Made by a program: the position numbers and the translations under genes. Below, piece by piece: positions 1 to 9,320 of a stretch of DNA of 38,126 nt. The stretch is from an uncultured Eubacteriales bacterium (lineage in GTDB: Bacteria > Bacillota > Clostridia > Christensenellales > CAG-138), in the NCBI GenBank assembly GCA_902768795.1, contig CACXMS010000016.1, positions 1-38,126 of the forward strand, written 5' to 3'. A model generated the notes under the pieces. The model did no database searches and was not told the DNA's origin. It saw nothing but the letters and a program-made list of their open reading frames with translations. Every line of letters begins with the position of its first letter. Position 1 is the stretch's first letter.

Positions 1-3000
1 TTCGTTCTCTTTCTTTTTCCGGCTGAATACAATCACTCCCACGACGGCGATCCCTACAATGATCACGCCCGGCACGATCGTCAGCATTACCCCTGTCGGA
101 ATTGCAGCGTTCTTTGTGTTCAAAAATGCCGCTTCGGTGACGCCGTTTTCATCGCTTTGAATGGTTCCGCTGCTGTTTCCGCGAACGGATACTTCATATC
201 CTTCACCGTCTACCTCGGTGATTTCATATTGCACGCCGGCATAGATTCCTTCGATCAACAGTTCATCACCATGTTTGAGTTTCGTTTCGCAAACCCCGTC
301 CGTAAAGGAAAGGATTGCGGGTTCTCCATTCAACTGTGCCGATATGGATGAGATATCCGAAAGCGGAACAATTCTGTCTCCATAGGGATAGGTGAAAGCA
401 ATTCGGAATGTGAAGAGTTCATACCGATTTCCGATATTCCCGGAAACTTGTTTGGTAATCCTTAACGCACCCTTTTGCAGCGAATTGCGGACAACGGCTT
501 CCGGAGCATCCCCTTCATGAAGCGTCTGTGCCGAAACAGCCAATCCGCCGTCAAATCCTTCACTTGGAAGCGTTTTGGACAGAGCGACATCATTGCCGTT
601 GATCGTCATGGTCGTAACGTATCCGGAATAAATCGCTTCACCGATTCGATACGTCGCGCCAACCGGCAGATTTTGAATTACGAGCGTCTCTCCATGCTTC
701 AGCGGAATCGTTCGATTGATCTCCCCTGTTCCGTTTGCCGTCCAAACCAGCGGGTTTTCTTCTCCCTTTTGTGCAATATACTGTGCTCCTGCAGCAAGGT
801 TAGACAGACGCAGCGTGATTTCAAAGGATTCTCCGAGATTCAAACCGATTACTTCTTTTGAAATCGCAAGACTTGCCATCCGTTCCACATTGTTCTCAAA
901 TGTAACAGAAATAACCTCCCCTTCATCCGCTGTTTCCCAAGCGGTTGAAAGCGCAGTCCCTGCTGCAGTTACAGTCGGCACGCTTTGTGCAATGTGATTT
1001 TTGCCGGCGGAATCTTCAATCCGATAACTGGCCGTATAGTCGCCGCCCTCTTCAAGGAACTTATACTGCGAGCCGACCGGAAGTTTTTCAAACGTTACAC
1101 ACTCCCCGTTTTCAACGGACAGCATCAGTCCGCCGAAGGAACCGTTCCCGTCTGCCGTAAAGCTGTAAGACTGCTCATTCTTGGTATAGGAATATACGGC
1201 CCCGGGCTTCAGATTCCGGAAATCCGCACGGATCGAGAAGGCGCCCAGCGTTTCATAACGTCCGGTAACCTTTTTCTGTAAAGTAACATTTACCGGTTCG
1301 ATCACTCTGGCCGTATAGGTGTTCTGACAACGGATCTCTGCAATCGACTCCGAAGAAATGGTGCCGGACGGTGTATCCGGTGTGAACTTTGCCGTATAAT
1401 CCGTCGTTTCCTCTTCCGTCACCTCATATTGATATCCGGCAGGAATGTCCGAAATCAAACGGTCTTCGTTGTTGCCCAGCAGGAAAGTACCTTTTCCGTT
1501 TTGGAATCCGATCCCGCCGAAAACGCCGTTAACAGGTTGCCCAAGCGAGTTCTTCAACGTAACGGTGAACCGGAATTTCAATTCGGAGTCACCGCCGGAG
1601 ACTTTTTTCACAACGATCAGACTGCCCAGCGGCAAATGATTGGTAATCGTCGCATTCGAGACACCCTTCGGAATAAGGAGGTATCCCGGCGTCATAACGT
1701 CAGACTGGTAGTGGAAGCCATACTCCGCATAGGTTAATCCCAATTCTTCAAACACGATGTAACCCTTATTCGGTTCAATCAGTCTGAAGTGATACACCCA
1801 TGTATCGTCCGTCGCCTTTTCCCAATAACCGGATGCCGGCTCGCCGTCGGGTTCATTGGGATCCGTGCTGTTTCGGGATTTGATTTCATCCTCATCCCAG
1901 GAGCTGCCGGTAGCCGGCTTCAACGTCTGCTCCGGGAAGCTGAGATCATCGATATAATCGTCCGGAACAAGGTAAGTGATCCGCGCAAATCCGTCCTTGG
2001 TGCTGATCGGACGAGGCGCAGTTGCGGCCACATCGTACCCTGCAACAATTTGCGTATCGGTAAATACATATCCGGCATATTCCGATGTGGAGAGATGCCT
2101 GATATTGGATTGTGTTGAGCTTTGATCGATCGCGTAACATCCGGCATGTCCGGAAATGTACGAGATACCGCCTGTGGCGCATCCGCCGTAATTGGAGTTT
2201 CTCTCGCTTGTGCTGTTTGCGCCGTATTGCGTGCTGCCTGCAACGCCTCCATACCAGCCGCCGCCTGCGCCGCCGATACTGTGGTTGCATCGATAAGTCG
2301 TATTATCTGCATGTCCGCCCACGCCGAAGCTGCCGGGATAATACCACTTGCCGACAGGCGCGGTTCCGGCGGAATACGTGTATTCCCCCTTTGCGGAAAT
2401 AGCAACCTTGTATGTATACTGGAAGCCGGGGACTTCGATCAGCGGCAGACTTGCGCCGTGGCCGTCCATCGGCTTCGTAATATTCAGCAGGGATGGCGCC
2501 TCTTTTCTGACGGCAACCGATCCGCCGCCGCCCGCTGCAACCATAATACGGGATTTCAGCGAGGCAAAGGAATTCCACGCACCGTCGACAAGCCGGAAAT
2601 CTGTCGCGCCTCCGCCGCCGCCGCTGCACTCATCGTTATTGCTGTCGTCTACTCCGTATCCGCCGCCGTTCCATCCGCCGGCAATCTGGACGTAATTGCT
2701 CGGGAGATAACCGTTTGCTCCCTTGCCGCCGACGTAAACATAGATTTTTTGACCTTCCTCCAGATGAATGATTCCGCTTGTATATGCGCCGGTTCCGCCA
2801 TATCGTCTTCCGAGCATATAATATGTCGGATCACCGCCGTTTGCGCCCCATGCTTCCATCTTGTAATCACCGGTAACGGGCGCGGTAAACTCCTGGGCAA
2901 ACCCTTTATACTCATACTCCCAAAGACGAGCGGGCGTCCAGTTTGCATATACGGTGATGGTTGCTTTTTCCGTATAGTTTTTCAAGTCGAAGGTCAAAAT

Positions 3001-6000
3001 GTCTTCAACCCCCGTCAATTTGTAAATCCAGCCGTCAAATAAATACCCTGTCCGAACAGGCGCCGGAACGGCTGCCGCCTGCGCTGCTGTCGGCAGCTGA
3101 TCCGCACGGTACCGAATTGCGTACGTCTTGTTTCCGTTTGCAAAATAGCCGCCGTGAGCGTCAAAGGTTACGGTATAATAATTCGCTGCAAACGCTTCCT
3201 CCGTCATAAGCGAAAGCTGCGGATACGGTCTGTTCAAGGCCGCCGTTCCCGTAAGTCCATCGATCCACTTCTTGGTAATCAGCAGTTCCCCGTCGGCAAT
3301 CGGCGTATTGTAGAATACATATTCTCCGCTGTTGTCCCGTTCCACTTCAGCGCCTTCGCTTCCGTCCGAGTTTTTCAGGCAAATCGTAAAGGTTCCGTTA
3401 TCGTGGACGATGAGATAATACGTGTTCGAATCCGCTTTATAGTTGATTTCTCCGCCGAATTCTGCCTCGCCCGTCTCCGTGATCCGGATATTCTGCGGAG
3501 CGACGGTTTCCGTCAGCTCGTATAATCCTTCCTCTACCCGTTCGAAAAGCACATGACCGTTTTCATCTGATGTCGCTTCCCGATTGACGCTGTTTCCGTC
3601 TACGGAACTCCCGACCAAAGTAAACGTTGCTCCCGGCAGATACCGACAGGTGTCGTTCGTTTTCTCCACCTTAAAGAAATCAACGTCCGTATACTTTTCC
3701 GGGTTCATAACGGAAACTCCGCCGAACCGATCGGTCGAGAGCCAACTGCTGTTCTCCTTCGGTTGATTGGTCACCGGATCCAGCTCGTAAATCTTCACGT
3801 TGTGATCCCCGCCCACTTCAACCATGATCATTACCGAAGAAGGCAGCGGGAAATAGTTGCTCGGTGTTTTTGTTTCCGTCAGGGAATAGGTGCCCCATTC
3901 CACATCGAAGAACGTGACAACGCCGCTCGCGTCCGACGTTGCTGTTAAATCAACCGTCGTTTCATAGTGCGAAACGCCTTCCAAACGGAATTCTACATCC
4001 TTGATCGGTTGTCCGGCGCGTTTATTGGTCTTTGTAAAGCGAATATCCGAATATACGCGAAGAGCATCCTGAACGGTAATAACATGTTCTCCGGTTTTCT
4101 CGGAAGAGTACAGATAATCATCCGATGCAATCGTTCCGTCAAGCAGCAGCGGTTTTCCGCTCTCGGGATCCGTTTGAACCTGCCCGTCAAGCGTCTGGAA
4201 AACATTGATGTCCGCAGCCCATAACCGACCGTATCCATCAATCACGATCTGAAGCAAATCCTTGCTCAAAACCCATTCCTGCGGGCAGGATATTTCTTCC
4301 AGAACATAGCTGCCTCTTTCGACTCCCGTAAAGATCAGTCTGCCGTCCGATCCGGTCGTTTCGAACGTCTCAAAGTAATTCCCGGTATAATACGATGTTC
4401 CGCTGAGCTTGAACTGCACGTTGGAAATCGCCGTTACGGAATCCTCCGCGCTGATTTTCTTCAACGGCACGTTTCCGGAAACCCGGCAATATGTCACCAC
4501 ATCCGGGGTAACCGTTAATTGCGGGATATACTCTGTTGTGCCGTCATCTTTGCTGACGCCGACACGTAAGGCAAGCGCAAAGCTGTTATAAGTCGCAGGG
4601 TACGGATTTCCCCTGTCTGCAATATAGTCCGGTGATTTCATGTACAGATAAACGGCCAACGATTTATCGTTATCCGCATCGGTGCCGTTCATGCGGAAGT
4701 CATCCCCGCAGTAAACTGCAACCGATTTCACTTCCGAAAGCGAATGCGATGATAAAAACACTTCGATCGCAACAAATCCCTTTTCGGAAAGGTAATCCCC
4801 GACGCTCTGATCGTTTCCGTAATTTGTGATCTCCACAACATGATCGGCAAGGTACACGGTGGGATTCGCCCCCGCCGTTCTCAACTGCGTTACGTCGATC
4901 GCATATTCCGGATGGTTGGGATCGGCGGAATACAGCGTCCCCTGCCATTGCCGTCCCTGTGCGTTGGAATTCTCCAGATTGTCAATAAACAGCAGATTCT
5001 CCGAAGGAGACTGCATATCCGGAGCAAAGCTCAAACGGTAAACATAGATCTCATTCTGCTCCACATAAGCCATGTTATTATACAATGTATCTTTCATGGC
5101 CCGAACCCGCTTGAATGTTCCGTTTGACAGCGTGATCAGAGCGCTGATGCTTGTCTTTGCATCCGCATAGAGGAACCGCTGTTCTCCCTCTCCGTTCGGA
5201 TCAAGTCCGGTCATCCAAGCTCGCTCATCGGCATTTGCATAGGTGAAACCGGACGCATCATCCGGCTTTCCGGAAGTGATGCTGTAGTTTCCCGTTTCGT
5301 AAGCAACAGGATTATATACGTTGTTTCCGTATTCCTTGATGGAAGTCCACGGATGAACCGTTTCATAGCTCAGGGAATAGTTTTCTCCCCAGTCCAGAAC
5401 GTGAACAATCAGCATCGTTCGTCCCGAGCCGCGCCAGTTGGGGATCAGTTCGCTTGAAAAGTCACGATTCCAGTCCTCCGGATTATTCGTTCTGCGGTCG
5501 CTGTTCTGCACTTTCAGCGTCTTCATATCCAGCGTCGCCCCTTCCGGGAGCAGATCATAAAATACGCCGCTGATCTGCGGAACGACCGTTCTTATGCCGT
5601 TGACGCGAAGCCATTCCTCCATGTCGACCTGCCAGCCAATCACGAAACGGGATTGATTCCGATCATTGCCGGTGGATGTAACACGTTTGCGAAGCGACGA
5701 AATATAGTTCTGATTGGTTGCGGTTTCTTCCAAAGGCGAAGTTCGGGCATAATCATAATCCAGTCGGTTTGCATCCGAAATGTGCGTGAAACGATAGTAC
5801 GCGCGTGTATCGCCGTCGCCCAGATCCAGGTTCCACGGAAGGGAACGGTAGTCCTCCCCCGAGTAATAAATCTCATTTACCTGTCCTTCGGCGTTGTAGC
5901 CGACATGCTGCGTTTCGCCTTCCCAAAGAGAATACAAGTCCGCACTTGTACTGTTGTACAGACAAATTGCTCCGTTCTCATTTACAACTTCAAGCACTTT

Positions 6001-8958
6001 TTCCGAAGCAAACAATTCGATTTCCGGAACTGCGCCGACGCTTGCCACGTAATGCCGCGTCTTGATAACCGTTCGGAAAAGCAGAATATCTTTGCTGTGA
6101 TCCTCGCTGTCCAGGAAGGTCAGCGTATTGTCGTTCAGCTGAGCATATTCTTCATTTACCCAGGTTGCGCCGTTTGCACGATATTCTTTTTTCAGGAGTT
6201 CAACCCATTCGCCGCTCCCTGTTTTGCCGAAAATATGCAGAACATCGCCGATTCCGCCCAATGCATCATCTGCATCCAGCTGCCTGTCGCCGACTGCTTC
6301 GCCCTGTGCAAACTTCTGCGTGTTTTCGTTCAGCTGAGCATCGTAGAACAGCGTATTGAACTGCAGCTTTTTAATGCGGTAATCCCCTTTGCCGATTTCA
6401 ATCAAATCCTCTGCCGTATGGCCGAGTTTCACCTCGGAATCCCATTGGTCCAATATGACATAATTGCGAAAATACCCGTAATTCTCACTCGCAATGTCCT
6501 TATAGTTCCAATCCTTGGTCAAGATGTACGGCATGCTCCACGCCCAGACAGCATAATCCAAGGAATCATACGTTTCCAGATCCCCGTTCGTTTCGTTATG
6601 CGTTCCGAACCGTTCCAAATCCGTTCGGGAATAATACCCTGCCGTAAAGGACAAAGCGTCAAACACCTGTGAGCCGGAGGTGCCGCCGAACAAACTGTTC
6701 ATGCGTGCGGAACCGTCTCCGCGTTTCCATGCATCAAATTGCGCCTGCTGATCGTAGAAAACAGGCGTTTCCTGCGAAAAAGTACCGGTTCCGGTTGCAA
6801 CAGAAACCACATCCGCTCCGTCAATCGGCGTCAGCGTAACCATCGCGCTGTTCTCAACCGACCATCTTGCAAGATCCTGACCGCTTGCTGCATCCCGATA
6901 GACGCTTTCATTCACGCGCGTCAGAACAAAATCATACCGTGAACCGCCTTGCTGATTCGTTTTGGAATAGGAACCGTCTTCCGCCGGAACGCTGAACCCG
7001 GAATCTCCTCCCCATTGATACCCGATGACTTCCATTCCATCCGTTACAGGGAAATCATTGATTGTAATGGTATACGGTTGTGTTGCGCGAATCGACGAAT
7101 TGATGATCCAAATCAGATACTTGCAGGAGGAATCCGATGCTGATACGCCAAAATCCGAAGCGTTGCCCCAGGAGGAATCCCAACCGCTCGAAAGGGTAAA
7201 GCCGCGCTTGCTGATTGCGGTTACGGTTGCCTCCGTATCAATTCCGACCGCAATATGTTCAGAATCGATCGGCTCTCCGTCCAAAAGCTGCAAAACAGCA
7301 TGGAAATCATCCGAGCAGGTGCCTGCCGGATCCTTTGAATTATAATCCCGATACGCAAAAGCAGACTTTGTCGGAATATAGGCAAGTTCAGCAGATCCGC
7401 TGTTCGTCCCGGGGTTTATCGTGCGGAAGTTGTACAGAATGATATTTCCCGTCGGCTGACCCGCGCCGTCAGTTTCCTCGCGCCAGGCAAAATACGCATC
7501 GGCATCAAACGAATCTCCCGATTCCAGATCTGCCTGAGACGGGATGGTCAGCTCTATTTCATCCGCATATTGATTGTCACGATCCTTCAGAATCTGTTTC
7601 GGTATGATCATCCGCACAGATTCCTCATCCAGATCGGAATATACAGAAAGATTATAATGAACGCGAAAAACAAATCGGTTGCTGTCGGAAGAATCGCCCG
7701 GCGTCCATACATACTGCTCTCCGCGCAAAGAAGCTCCGCTTACAAGCTCCACAGAAAACGCTGATGTTCCCGGTTTCGTCGGATCCAGTTCAGCGCCTTT
7801 CAGGGAAATCAAAACATAAAGTCCGTCTCCGCGAACGGAAAACGCAAGACTTCCTTCTTCCGTAATGGTTGCTTCTGAAACCCGTTCCGCTTCGTTATCA
7901 CGGAGGATCCGGATCACACGATATTTCTGTCCGGATTGCTGTTTCAATGAATCGGACTGAACACCCGCCTGAATTTCCTCGGAAGCAGAACCGTTGATCA
8001 CAATATCCAAAAGCGGATCGTAATCGACGCCCCCGATCGCCCCGCGGATTGCAGGATGATCGGACTGCGCGGAAGCGGACAGTTCAACAGATACCGAACT
8101 GTCGTCTGCCGTCACGGTATATCCGTCAAACGATTCGGTTACATGGCCTCTTGTTTGCTGAATCTCCTCCGTGTCGATTTCATTCTGCTCCGCGATGTTT
8201 GCGGTCCAGGAGAAGGATGCCGACGGTTCGCTGTCCGGCAAGGAAAACACAACGAGGTAGGATCCCTGTGTCGCATCCAACCCGGTTTCTGCCGGTTTCC
8301 ATTCTCCGGCTTCATCCTTTTCGCCGATTTGCGTTAGCAGCTTCTCGGATTGTTCCCCGAATACAGTTGCAATTGCTCCGCCGATCAGAGTCAATGTCAA
8401 CGCCGAATTCCGTTCAACGATGAGCCGAACCGTATGGGTCGATTCCATCTCATCCAGTGTTCCGGTCACCGTCTGCCCGACCGCTATTTCCGGAATGGCA
8501 GCGTTTTCTTCCATCCGCTCCGGTTCCGTTAAGTCGCTGTTGTCTGTTTCGTTTTCATCGGGATTCTCATCGGAAGAAACGTCTTCCGCGGGTTCTTCTT
8601 CGTTCGGTTCCGTTTGCAAAGCCGAATCGGACGCATTGTCCGAAACGCCTGTATTTTCGGGGTCCACGTCGCCGTTTAACACAGAATCCGTGGAAGAATC
8701 ATCTTCCTCGATTGGGGAGGAAGCATCCGAAGCCGGCTCGTCGACCTCAGACGAACCAACAGGCGCATCATCCCCGTTTTCTGCAATCGGAGATTCAGGG
8801 TTTGTCCCCGAACCGCTCTGCACCGCGGAAAGGTCTCCTACCTCAGAAGGCGCTCCGCCTGCATCCCCCTCTGATATGCTCTCATCCGCTATCGCGTTTA
8901 CCGGAATCAATGCGAATAGCATCAAAAAACTCAGCAGAATAGAAATAAATCTTTTCAT
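1..8958 (-). CDS. Giant sortase-anchored adhesin (C-terminal end cut by window edge)
   Basis: The frame is open from an ATG to the left edge (2986 codons, no stop seen), so the true end lies outside. A signal peptide (residues 1-24, ending NAIA) is followed by an acidic Ser/Glu/Asp-rich linker (about 25-145), a PPC-like beta region (about 150-260) and a long adhesive region. Three Cna-B-like domains follow (about 1490-1570, 1635-1720, 1755-1820), then an InlB-type repeat (about 1925-2005), a glycine-rich domain (about 2010-2325) and four DUF7601-like stalk domains (about 2440-2950). The end is AIPTG, a hydrophobic helix and a basic tail (SRKKKENE), the layout of a sortase substrate. Start: GAGAGG lies 8-9 bases before the ATG. 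Likely role: adhesion or pilus-like surface display, with Cna-B domains possibly forming isopeptide bonds. Its base composition is AT-richer than its neighbours. The domains were read by eye, so their borders are approximate. Confidence 0.9.
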   Translation of the reverse strand, partial: MKRFISILLSFLMLFALIPVNAIADESISEGDAGGAPSEVGDLSAVQSGSGTNPESPIAENGDDAPVGSSEVDEPASDASSPIEEDDSSTDSVLNGDVDPENTGVSDNASDSALQTEPNEEEPAEDVSSDENPDENETDNSDLTEPERMEENAAIPEIAVGQTVTGTLDEMESTHTVRLIVERNSALTLTLIGGAIATVFGEQSEKLLTQIGEKDEAGEWKPAETGLDATQGSYLVVFSLPDSEPSASFSWTANIAEQNEIDTEEIQQTRGHVTESFDGYTVTADDSSVSVELSASAQSDHPAIRGAIGGVDYDPLLDIVINGSASEEIQAGVQSDSLKQQSGQKYRVIRILRDNEAERVSEATITEEGSLAFSVRGDGLYVLISLKGAELDPTKPGTSAFSVELVSGASLRGEQYVWTPGDSSDSNRFVFRVHYNLSVYSDLDEESVRMIIPKQILKDRDNQYADEIELTIPSQADLESGDSFDADAYFAWREETDGAGQPTGNIILYNFRTINPGTNSGSAELAYIPTKSAFAYRDYNSKDPAGTCSDDFHAVLQLLDGEPIDSEHIAVGIDTEATVTAISKRGFTLSSGWDSSWGNASDFGVSASDSSCKYLIWIINSSIRATQPYTITINDFPVTDGMEVIGYQWGGDSGFSVPAEDGSYSKTNQQGGSRYDFVLTRVNESVYRDAASGQDLARWSVENSAMVTLTPIDGADVVSVATGTGTFSQETPVFYDQQAQFDAWKRGDGSARMNSLFGGTSGSQVFDALSFTAGYYSRTDLERFGTHNETNGDLETYDSLDYAVWAWSMPYILTKDWNYKDIASENYGYFRNYVILDQWDSEVKLGHTAEDLIEIGKGDYRIKKLQFNTLFYDAQLNENTQKFAQGEAVGDRQLDADDALGGIGDVLHIFGKTGSGEWVELLKKEYRANGATWVNEEYAQLNDNTLTFLDSEDHSKDILLFRTVIKTRHYVASVGAVPEIELFASEKVLEVVNENGAICLYNSTSADLYSLWEGETQHVGYNAEGQVNEIYYSGEDYRSLPWNLDLGDGDTRAYYRFTHISDANRLDYDYARTSPLEETATNQNYISSLRKRVTSTGNDRNQSRFVIGWQVDMEEWLRVNGIRTVVPQISGVFYDLLPEGATLDMKTLKVQNSDRRTNNPEDWNRDFSSELIPNWRGSGRTMLIVHVLDWGENYSLSYETVHPWTSIKEYGNNVYNPVAYETGNYSITSGKPDDASGFTYANADERAWMTGLDPNGEGEQRFLYADAKTSISALITLSNGTFKRVRAMKDTLYNNMAYVEQNEIYVYRLSFAPDMQSPSENLLFIDNLENSNAQGRQWQGTLYSADPNHPEYAIDVTQLRTAGANPTVYLADHVVEITNYGNDQSVGDYLSEKGFVAIEVFLSSHSLSEVKSVAVYCGDDFRMNGTDADNDKSLAVYLYMKSPDYIADRGNPYPATYNSFALALRVGVSKDDGTTEYIPQLTVTPDVVTYCRVSGNVPLKKISAEDSVTAISNVQFKLSGTSYYTGNYFETFETTGSDGRLIFTGVERGSYVLEEISCPQEWVLSKDLLQIVIDGYGRLWAADINVFQTLDGQVQTDPESGKPLLLDGTIASDDYLYSSEKTGEHVITVQDALRVYSDIRFTKTNKRAGQPIKDVEFRLEGVSHYETTVDLTATSDASGVVTFFDVEWGTYSLTETKTPSNYFPLPSSVMIMVEVGGDHNVKIYELDPVTNQPKENSSWLSTDRFGGVSVMNPEKYTDVDFFKVEKTNDTCRYLPGATFTLVGSSVDGNSVNREATSDENGHVLFERVEEGLYELTETVAPQNIRITETGEAEFGGEINYKADSNTYYLIVHDNGTFTICLKNSDGSEGAEVERDNSGEYVFYNTPIADGELLITKKWIDGLTGTAALNRPYPQLSLMTEEAFAANYYTVTFDAHGGYFANGNKTYAIRYRADQLPTAAQAAAVPAPVRTGYLFDGWIYKLTGVEDILTFDLKNYTEKATITVYANWTPARLWEYEYKGFAQEFTAPVTGDYKMEAWGANGGDPTYYMLGRRYGGTGAYTSGIIHLEEGQKIYVYVGGKGANGYLPSNYVQIAGGWNGGGYGVDDSNNDECSGGGGGATDFRLVDGAWNSFASLKSRIMVAAGGGGSVAVRKEAPSLLNITKPMDGHGASLPLIEVPGFQYTYKVAISAKGEYTYSAGTAPVGKWYYPGSFGVGGHADNTTYRCNHSIGGAGGGWYGGVAGSTQYGANSTSERNSNYGGCATGGISYISGHAGCYAIDQSSTQSNIRHLSTSEYAGYVFTDTQIVAGYDVAATAPRPISTKDGFARITYLVPDDYIDDLSFPEQTLKPATGSSWDEDEIKSRNSTDPNEPDGEPASGYWEKATDDTWVYHFRLIEPNKGYIVFEELGLTYAEYGFHYQSDVMTPGYLLIPKGVSNATITNHLPLGSLIVVKKVSGGDSELKFRFTVTLKNSLGQPVNGVFGGIGFQNGKGTFLLGNNEDRLISDIPAGYQYEVTEEETTDYTAKFTPDTPSGTISSESIAEIRCQNTYTARVIEPVNVTLQKKVTGRYETLGAFSIRADFRNLKPGAVYSYTKNEQSYSFTADGNGSFGGLMLSVENGECVTFEKLPVGSQYKFLEEGGDYTASYRIEDSAGKNHIAQSVPTVTAAGTALSTAWETADEGEVISVTFENNVERMASLAISKEVIGLNLGESFEITLRLSNLAAGAQYIAQKGEENPLVWTANGTGEINRTIPLKHGETLVIQNLPVGATYRIGEAIYSGYVTTMTINGNDVALSKTLPSEGFDGGLAVSAQTLHEGDAPEAVVRNSLQKGALRITKQVSGNIGNRYELFTFRIAFTYPYGDRIVPLSDISSISAQLNGEPAILSFTDGVCETKLKHGDELLIEGIYAGVQYEITEVDGEGYEVSVRGNSSGTIQSDENGVTEAAFLNTKNAAIPTGVMLTIVPGVIIVGIAVVGVIVFSRKKKENE

Positions 8959-9078
8959 TTTGGATCCTCTCAAATTCATTTTCAGGCCTATATAGAAATT
9001 AAATGTTTTGTCGTTTTCCCAACAAACAGCTTTTTGCTGATCCGTCTCAGTAATAAAACTATAATTCTCCTATTTTGA

Positions 9079-9107
9079 ATTTTACTACTTTTTTTGAACA
9101 AAATCAA
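9079..9107 (-). promoter_or_regulatory. Predicted sigma-A promoter of the adhesin gene
   Basis: On the minus strand a -35 box TTGATT (9107-9102) and a -10 box TAAAAT (9084-9079) are 17 bases apart. The predicted start of transcription is near 9072, giving a leader of about 115 bases before the ATG at 8958. The boxes match the consensus at 4 of 6 and 5 of 6 positions. Confidence 0.55.
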
Positions 9108-9120
9108 TAGTATTGTTCAA
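9094..9120. promoter_or_regulatory. Inverted repeat overlapping the adhesin promoter (candidate operator)
   Basis: Perfect 8-base arms TTGAACAA and TTGTTCAA are separated by 11 bases. The -35 box lies in the loop and one arm falls in the -35/-10 spacer, so a bound dimeric regulator would block RNA polymerase. There is no T-run in place for a terminator. The function is inferred from position. Confidence 0.4.
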
Positions 9121-9261
9121 AATATTATTTATTTGCGAAAACGAAAGCATTTTTCAAGCAAAATAAAACAAAAAATCCCAAAAACGGAAGTCCGTCGTCC
9201 CATTCGCTCCCCGCGCCTTCCCTGCTCTCCCTGTCTCAACTTCATTCTGCTTTCAGGGTAA
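9121..9261. other. AT-rich gene-free stretch between adhesin promoter and fba terminator
   Basis: With the adhesin leader, the gene-free interval between the adhesin and fba is about 360 bases. Beyond the promoter, inverted repeat and fba terminator listed separately, I see no ORF with a ribosome site and no RNA gene here. Confidence 0.6.
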
Positions 9262-9298
9262 CAAAAACAGGGCTGTCCGGAAAAATCCCGGACAGCCC
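9262..9298 (-). terminator. Rho-independent terminator of fba
   Basis: An 11-bp perfect stem (GGGCTGTCCGG with CCGGACAGCCC) and a 7-base loop are followed on the minus strand by TGTTTTTGTT. It lies 23 bases after the fba stop codon. Confidence 0.9.
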
Positions 9299-9320
9299 CG
9301 ATGAATACGAAGAGATTCGA

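Noticed and set aside
5653..6672. Plus-strand open frame of 339 codons inside the adhesin gene
   Set aside because: It lies antisense to a clear multi-domain gene, has no ribosome site and shows no recognisable protein features. Other plus-strand frames at 157-8995 are the same kind of shadow.
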